Part shown: in pieces, positions 59,988 to 64,000 of the stretch
How positions within the stretch are numbered: the stretch's first letter is position 1
How the letters are laid out: each line of letters begins with the position of its first letter
Assembly (NCBI RefSeq): GCF_001307035.1
Contig: NZ_LKIU01000005.1
Coordinates: forward strand, 1,632,946-1,696,945
Source of the DNA: Arthrobacter sp. Edens01
Lineage (GTDB): Bacteria > Actinomycetota > Actinomycetes > Actinomycetales > Micrococcaceae
Direction of reading: 5' to 3'
DNA: 64,000 bases
Position numbers and translations under genes: made by a program
Notes under the pieces: generated by a model
What the model saw: the letters and a program-made list of their open reading frames with translations, nothing else
What the model was told of the DNA's origin: nothing
The model's database searches: none

Positions 59988-61412
59988 ATGTTCAAGAATG
60001 CGGACGAGGTCCTCAAGTTCATCGCTGACGAAGATGTGAAGTTCGTCGACATCCGTTTCACCGACCTGCCCGGAGTGCAGCAGCACTTCAACGTACCCGC
60101 CAAGTCAGTGGACGCCGACTTCTTCATCAACGGCCAGCTCTTCGACGGATCCTCCATCCGCGGTTTCCAGGGAATCGCCGAATCCGACATGCAGCTGATC
60201 CCCGATGTGACCACCGCATTCCTGGACCCGTTCCGCATTGAGAAGACGCTCGCCCTGAACTTCTCGATCGTCAACCCCCGCACCGGCGAGCCCTACCACC
60301 GCGATCCCCGCGGCGTAGCTGAGCGCGCTGAAGCATACCTCGCGTCCACCGGCATTGCGGACACGGCCTTCTTTGCTCCCGAAGCCGAGTTCTTCATCTT
60401 CGACAACGTGCAGTACGAATCCGCCCCGCAGGGCAGCTTCTACAAGGTTGACTCCATCGAAGCTCCCTGGAACAGCGGCCGCGAGGAAGAGGGCGGCAAC
60501 CTGGGCAACAAGACGCCGTTCAAGGGCGGCTACTTCCCCGTAGCTCCGGTGGACAAGCAGGCCGACCTGCGCGACGCCATCTGCGTTGAGCTGGACAACG
60601 CCGGCCTTGAGGTTGAGCGCTCCCACCACGAAGTTGGCGGCGCCGGCCAGGCAGAGATCAACTACAAGTTCACCACCCTGACCCACGCGGCCGATGACCT
60701 GCTCAAGTTCAAGTACATCGTCAAGAACGTTGCCGATGCCTGGGGCAAGTCCGCAACCTTCATGCCGAAGCCGATCTTCAACGACAACGGTTCGGGCATG
60801 CACTGCCACCAGTCGCTCTGGAACGGCGGCGAGCCGCTCTTCTACGACGAGAAGGGCTACGCGGGCCTCTCCGACATTGCCCGCTGGTACATCGGCGGCC
60901 TGCTGAAGCACGCTTCAGCCGTTCTGGCATTCACGAACCCGACGGTGAACTCCTACCGCCGCCTGGTCAAGGGCTTCGAAGCTCCGGTCAACATGGTCTA
61001 CTCGCAGGGCAACCGCTCGGCCGGTATCCGTATCCCAATCACCGGTTCGAACCCGAAGGCCAAGCGCATCGAGTTCCGCGCACCGGATCCCTCCTCCAAC
61101 CCGTACCTGGCCTTCGCCGCACAGCTGATGGCAGGCCTGGACGGCATCAAGAACCGCATTGAGCCGGCCGACCCGATCGACAAGGACCTCTACGAGCTCC
61201 CGGCCGAGGAAGCCAAGGACATCCAGAAGGCCCCGGGCTCCCTCGAGGAAGCCCTGGATGCCCTCGAAGCGGACAACGAGTTCCTGCAGGCCGGCGGCGT
61301 GTTCACCCAGGACATGATTGACGCCTGGATCGCCTACAAGCGCGAATATGAGATCCTGCCGCTCGCCATGCGCCCGAACCCCTTCGAGTTCGAGCTCTAC
61401 TACGGCGTCTAA
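59988..61412 (+). CDS. glnA: Glutamine synthetase type I (GSI-beta)
   Basis: This 474-aa dodecameric enzyme makes glutamine from glutamate, ammonia and ATP and is the main ammonia-assimilating enzyme. Signatures are [18 protein letters not shown] (N-terminal), the metal site [25 protein letters not shown], the ATP segment [18 protein letters not shown] and the arginine motif [20 protein letters not shown]. The regulatory tyrosine of GSI-beta is Tyr402 in [11 protein letters not shown], so activity is probably controlled by adenylylation. AAGGAG lies 10 nt before the ATG. The GlnR box upstream and the ammonia made by the urease at 44 kb link it to nitrogen supply. Confidence 0.97.
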   Translation: MFKNADEVLKFIADEDVKFVDIRFTDLPGVQQHFNVPAKSVDADFFINGQLFDGSSIRGFQGIAESDMQLIPDVTTAFLDPFRIEKTLALNFSIVNPRTGEPYHRDPRGVAERAEAYLASTGIADTAFFAPEAEFFIFDNVQYESAPQGSFYKVDSIEAPWNSGREEEGGNLGNKTPFKGGYFPVAPVDKQADLRDAICVELDNAGLEVERSHHEVGGAGQAEINYKFTTLTHAADDLLKFKYIVKNVADAWGKSATFMPKPIFNDNGSGMHCHQSLWNGGEPLFYDEKGYAGLSDIARWYIGGLLKHASAVLAFTNPTVNSYRRLVKGFEAPVNMVYSQGNRSAGIRIPITGSNPKAKRIEFRAPDPSSNPYLAFAAQLMAGLDGIKNRIEPADPIDKDLYELPAEEAKDIQKAPGSLEEALDALEADNEFLQAGGVFTQDMIDAWIAYKREYEILPLAMRPNPFEFELYYGV

Positions 61413-61436
61413 GACGTAACCGGTTCCGGCCACAGG

Positions 61437-61479
61437 AGGGCCCGCACAGCTGCCGAAAGGCGGCGGTGCGGGCCCTTTT
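61437..61479 (+). terminator. Intrinsic terminator after glnA
   Basis: AGGGCCCGCAC (61437-61447) pairs with GTGCGGGCCCT (61466-61476), an 11-bp perfect stem with an inner hairpin (GCTGCC-GAAAG-GCGGC) and then TTTTG. Confidence 0.88.
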
Positions 61480-61523
61480 GCGTTACCCGGCTTCCCCACC
61501 AGCACAGCGCCTGCCAGTGGGCC

Positions 61524-61559
61524 TTGACCGGTACCCGCGGAGTGGGTCAGGGTGTACCC
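61524..61559 (+). promoter_or_regulatory. Candidate promoter of the beta-lactamase-fold hydrolase
   Basis: TTGACC (61524-61529), 18-bp spacer, CAGGGT (61548-61553), then 6 nt to ATG 61560. No ribosome binding site is present, again a leaderless layout. Confidence 0.55.
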
Positions 61560-62681
61560 ATGCCGCAGATAACCGAGGAACTGTGGGATGCAGTGGACTC
61601 GCGGGTGGAATCGTGCTGGTGCCCGGGACTGGTAGCCGGGGTGCGGATTGGCGGCGAGCTGGAAGTCCATTCCTGCGGCACATACGCCTTCGGCAGCCCC
61701 CGCGCAATGGACACGTCCACGCCCTTCCGGATCTCTTCCCTGAGTAAGCTCGTGGGCGGTGCCCTTGCACTCAGCCTGGTAGACGATGGAACGCTGGCCC
61801 TGGACGACGACGCCGCACGCTGGCTTCCACAGCTGGCGGACCTTCGGGTCCTCGCCACTCCGGATGCCCCGCTGTCCGTCACCGTCCCGGCACGCGGGCC
61901 GGTGACCGTCCGCCACCTGCTGACCCTGACTGCCGGCTTCGGAGTCGACTTCGGGCAGACACCCTATGCCGCGGCGACCCGGGACCTGCTCTGGGGCCCC
62001 AATCCGCCGGCCATGGAACCGGATGCTTACCTTGACCAGCTGGGCAGCCTCCCGCTCGCTGCGCAGCCGGGGGAACGGTGGATGTACCACGCGGGTGCCG
62101 ACGTGCTCTCAGCGCTGCTTGCGGCTGCTGCGGGCATGCCGCTGCGCGAACTGGTTGCCGACCGGATATCCGGCCCGCTGGGACTCACCGCAACGGGTTT
62201 TCCGTCCGGAAACGAGGAGTTTCCAGCCGTTTACGAGTCCACGGCCTCCGGACTGGTGGAAGCGGCCGCCTACCGGGACGCGTTCGCTTCCCCTCCGATG
62301 TTCGAATCCCTTGCCGGGGGCCTGGTATCAACAGTCCCTGACTACCTGACGTTCCTCGCGGCCCTGGCAGATGACAGGCTGCTCCCCCACGGACTGCGGG
62401 AGTCCATGACCTCAGACCAGCTAACCGGCACCCAGCGCGCAGGCGCCGCGGAGATGAACGGTCCGGACGAGTCCTGGGGCTACCTGACCGGCGTCCAGAC
62501 AGGGCCGGGGCCGGTCTGGTCGGATCCCGGAATGTGGGGCTGGGCCGGTGGATCCGGAACCAGTGCGGCGGTCTACCCGAACGGGGATATCGGGGTGGTT
62601 TTCACCCAGCGCTTCCTGAGCGGCCCCGGCGACGGCTTCGACTGGTTCTGGGAACCCCTCGGTGCCGCGCGGGGCCGCTGA
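61560..62681 (+). CDS. Beta-lactamase-family serine hydrolase
   Basis: This 373-aa protein is in the class C beta-lactamase/DD-peptidase-like serine hydrolase family. The catalytic SxxK is Ser60-Leu-Ser-Lys63 (RISSLSKLVGG). The YxN position reads YHAG (near 178), so Asn is missing, and GWAGGSGTSAAVYPNG near 340 is the third motif. No signal peptide is present. It is therefore probably an esterase or amidase-like enzyme rather than a real beta-lactamase; the substrate is unknown. It has nothing to do with the BlaI-type regulon on sequence alone: no TTCTAC repeat lies near it. Confidence 0.85.
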   Translation: MPQITEELWDAVDSRVESCWCPGLVAGVRIGGELEVHSCGTYAFGSPRAMDTSTPFRISSLSKLVGGALALSLVDDGTLALDDDAARWLPQLADLRVLATPDAPLSVTVPARGPVTVRHLLTLTAGFGVDFGQTPYAAATRDLLWGPNPPAMEPDAYLDQLGSLPLAAQPGERWMYHAGADVLSALLAAAAGMPLRELVADRISGPLGLTATGFPSGNEEFPAVYESTASGLVEAAAYRDAFASPPMFESLAGGLVSTVPDYLTFLAALADDRLLPHGLRESMTSDQLTGTQRAGAAEMNGPDESWGYLTGVQTGPGPVWSDPGMWGWAGGSGTSAAVYPNGDIGVVFTQRFLSGPGDGFDWFWEPLGAARGR

Positions 62682-62686
62682 GAGGA

Positions 62687-63028
62687 TCAGGTCCGCGGCT
62701 GCGCCGGGTTGGTGGGGACACCCTGCGACGGCGGGTTGATCTTGGGGCCGGCGGTGGCTGGGGAAACCTTGGAGCCTGCCGAGCCCTCGCTCATTTCCGG
62801 ATTGTCCTCCGGGATGGACCCGCTGGGTTCCGCACCGTACTTCAGCGAGTCGAGCCTCGCTTCGAGCACCTGCACTACCGGGAGGCGGTTCCCGTGCTCC
62901 CGTTCGTAGGACAGCAGCGCGGAGATACCGCCCTGGTCCAGCGCGGTGATCCGGGTGGGCAGGGTACCGAGCGGAATATGGTCGTAATCGGGAAGCGGCA
63001 GGTTATCGTGGGCGGGTGTTTCCGTCAT
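62687..63028 (-). CDS. Small conserved actinobacterial protein (possibly DUF8129-like)
   Basis: This 113-aa protein starts MTETPAHDNLPLPDYDHIPL and contains GTLPTRITALDQGGISALLSY and EREHGNRLPVVQVLEARLDSL. The tail is Pro/Gly/Ser-rich and disordered. The core pattern PDYDHIPLGTL...R...YE..H.NR reminds me of a small domain in actinobacteria (DUF8129); I am not certain of the name. The function is unknown. ATG 63028 has an excellent AGGAGG 5 nt upstream. It is convergent with the serine hydrolase (5-bp gap). Confidence 0.7.
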   Translation of the reverse strand: MTETPAHDNLPLPDYDHIPLGTLPTRITALDQGGISALLSYEREHGNRLPVVQVLEARLDSLKYGAEPSGSIPEDNPEMSEGSAGSKVSPATAGPKINPPSQGVPTNPAQPRT

Positions 63029-63116
63029 GGATCCTCCTACGGTTCGGTTCCGATAATCAGCCACCTTATCGTTTTCCCCGCCGTCACGGCCAACCTGGAC
63101 CCCCGGAGCTTAACGC

Positions 63117-63160
63117 ACGACGGCGGTGAGGCACCCAGCCGGGCACCGCACCGCCGTCGT
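63117..63160. other. Inverted repeat between the amino-acid ABC ATPase and the small conserved protein
   Basis: ACGACGGCGGTG (63117-63128) is complementary to CACCGCCGTCGT (63149-63160) around a 20-nt loop. No T-run follows the stem on the leftward strand, so termination is uncertain. Confidence 0.5.
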
Positions 63161-63174
63161 AGTCAGCTGTGGTT

Positions 63175-63903
63175 CTAGAGCACCTTCGCCAGGAAGTCCT
63201 GCAGCCGCGGGGACTGCGGATTGCCGAAGAGTTCCTCGGGTGAGTTCTCCTCCACGATCAGGCCGTCGGCCATGAAGACCACACGGTCGGCGACTTCGCG
63301 GGCGAAGCCCATCTCATGTGTGACCACGACCATGGTCATGCCCTCCTGCGCCAGGTCACGGATGACCTGCAGCACCTCGCCCACCATCTCCGGGTCAAGT
63401 GCCGACGTAGCCTCGTCAAAGAGCATCACATCCGGCTTCATGGCCAGGGCACGGGCAATCGCCACACGCTGCTTCTGCCCGCCGGAGAGCTGTGCCGGAC
63501 GGGCGTCGGCCTTGTCTGACAGGCCAACACGGTCCAGCAGGGCCAGGGCATTTTTGCGGACCTCGTCCTTGGAACCCTTCTTCAGTTCCACCGGTGCCAG
63601 CATGATGTTCTCCAGCACGGACATGTGCGGGAACAGATTGAAGTGCTGGAACACCATGCCGATGTGCTGGCGGACCTTGTTCAGGTCAACCTTCGGATCA
63701 GTGAGGTCGAAGCCGTCGATGACGACCTTGCCGCCGGTGATGTCCTCAAGCTTGTTCAGGCACCTCAGGAACGTGGACTTGCCTGAACCGGACGGGCCAA
63801 TCACGCAGACAACTTCACCCTCGGCGACGGCAACGTCCAGACCCTTCAGGACCTCGACCGGACCGTAGGACTTGCGCAGGCCAATGGTTTGGATCTTGCT
63901 CAC
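63175..63903 (-). CDS. Amino acid (glutamate/glutamine-type) ABC transporter ATP-binding protein
   Basis: This 242-aa ATPase drives a polar amino-acid importer. Walker A is GPSGSGKST (36-44), the Q-loop is [16 protein letters not shown], the ABC signature is [15 protein letters not shown] and Walker B is [18 protein letters not shown], all typical of the GlnQ/GluA family. The GTG at 63903 overlaps the stop codon of the upstream permease gene. The position near glnA is consistent with nitrogen nutrition, but the amino acid cannot be read from sequence. Confidence 0.93.
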   Translation of the reverse strand: MSKIQTIGLRKSYGPVEVLKGLDVAVAEGEVVCVIGPSGSGKSTFLRCLNKLEDITGGKVVIDGFDLTDPKVDLNKVRQHIGMVFQHFNLFPHMSVLENIMLAPVELKKGSKDEVRKNALALLDRVGLSDKADARPAQLSGGQKQRVAIARALAMKPDVMLFDEATSALDPEMVGEVLQVIRDLAQEGMTMVVVTHEMGFAREVADRVVFMADGLIVEENSPEELFGNPQSPRLQDFLAKVL

Positions 63904-64000
63904 TTGTTGAACCTCTTATCCAGGACGTCCGCCAGCTTGGTCAGCAGCGTGATGACGATGAAGTACAGGGCGGCGACGATGATAAGGACCTCTGCGGTCC
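63900..64000 (-). CDS. Amino acid ABC transporter permease, C-terminal end (cut by window edge)
   Basis: Read leftward from the window edge, a frame ends in [20 protein letters not shown] followed by FNK and the TGA at 63902-63900. A final membrane helix ending in this charged segment is typical of polar-amino-acid permeases of the HisM/GlnP type. Its stop overlaps the start of the ATPase gene (GTGA), confirming a transporter operon. Only about 33 residues are in view. Confidence 0.8.
   Translation of the reverse strand, partial: TAEVLIIVAALYFIVITLLTKLADVLDKRFNK

Noticed and set aside
1-64000. CRISPR arrays, insertion sequences, prophage, tRNA or rRNA genes
   Set aside because: No spaced direct-repeat array, transposase or integrase, cloverleaf-like gene or rRNA block was recognised; the gene order looks like resident core chromosome.

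Overview
The window is GC-rich, densely coded chromosomal DNA of an actinobacterium. Gene content and order (sepH, DUF4193, DUF3093, dut, DUF3710, an OB-fold gene, DUF3159 and a TrkA pair; sigA, DUF7455 and parE; lipB, lipA, DUF4191, an RDD gene and glnA) fit Micrococcales, most likely an Arthrobacter-like member of the Micrococcaceae. I see no rRNA, tRNA, insertion sequence, prophage or CRISPR array. Almost everything looks like vertically inherited core or long-resident accessory sequence.

Layout. 1-760: N-terminal part of a TRAM-domain RNA methyltransferase, cut by the window edge. 0.9-2.2 kb: two overlapping TrkA potassium-uptake regulators. 2.2-5.5 kb: dut operon (dut, DUF3710, OB-fold, DUF3159) plus DUF3093 and DUF4193. 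5.8-12.4 kb: sepH, thymidine kinase, an alkaline-phosphatase-fold enzyme, DUF5998 and a GNAT/acyl-CoA-synthetase fusion. 12.5-15.0 kb: parC. 15.1-17.9 kb: copper operon csoR-copZ-copA with its operators. 18.0-18.7 kb: DtxR/MntR-type regulator. 18.7-25.7 kb: cytochrome bd operon cydA-cydB-cydDC (fused) plus a tandem GNAT gene. 26-27.3 kb: BlaI-type repressor and M56 membrane peptidase, divergent from cydA. 27.4-31.5 kb: parE, DUF7455, sigA. 31.8-35.8 kb: DUF4192, an MFS transporter and a PAC2 protein. 36-41 kb: leucyl aminopeptidase, lpdA, sucB. 41.1-42.1 kb: a small membrane protein and OsmC. 42.3-50.3 kb: urease operon with nickel and urea transporters. 50.3-51.2 kb: two crcB genes. 51.4-56.5 kb: tricorn-type protease and a degenerate membrane kinase. 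56.6-59.7 kb: lipB, lipA, DUF4191, RDD. 60-61.4 kb: glnA. 61.5-64 kb: a beta-lactamase-fold hydrolase, a small conserved protein, and an amino-acid ABC transporter running off the right edge.

Two observations stand out. First, a 17-bp inverted repeat (TTCTAC-N5-GTAGAA) occurs three times between the cytochrome bd operon and the blaI/M56 pair, and once more 15 kb away upstream of a small four-helix membrane protein. This suggests a BlaI-type regulon that joins a membrane-protease sensor to respiration. Second, the urease operon has no ureE. Instead a CbiX/SirB-like protein with a histidine-rich tail (11 His in the last 41 residues) sits between ureA and ureB, a candidate alternative nickel chaperone or store.

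Other points of note: a predicted pseudokinase (HGR in place of HRD) just upstream of the tricorn protease; loss of the usual SHTG catalytic motif in the ligase part of the GNAT/acyl-CoA-synthetase fusion; a GlnR-type box before glnA; a perfect 17-bp inverted repeat before lpdA; and repeated TAnnnT elements 6-7 nt before start codons, which suggest several leaderless transcripts.
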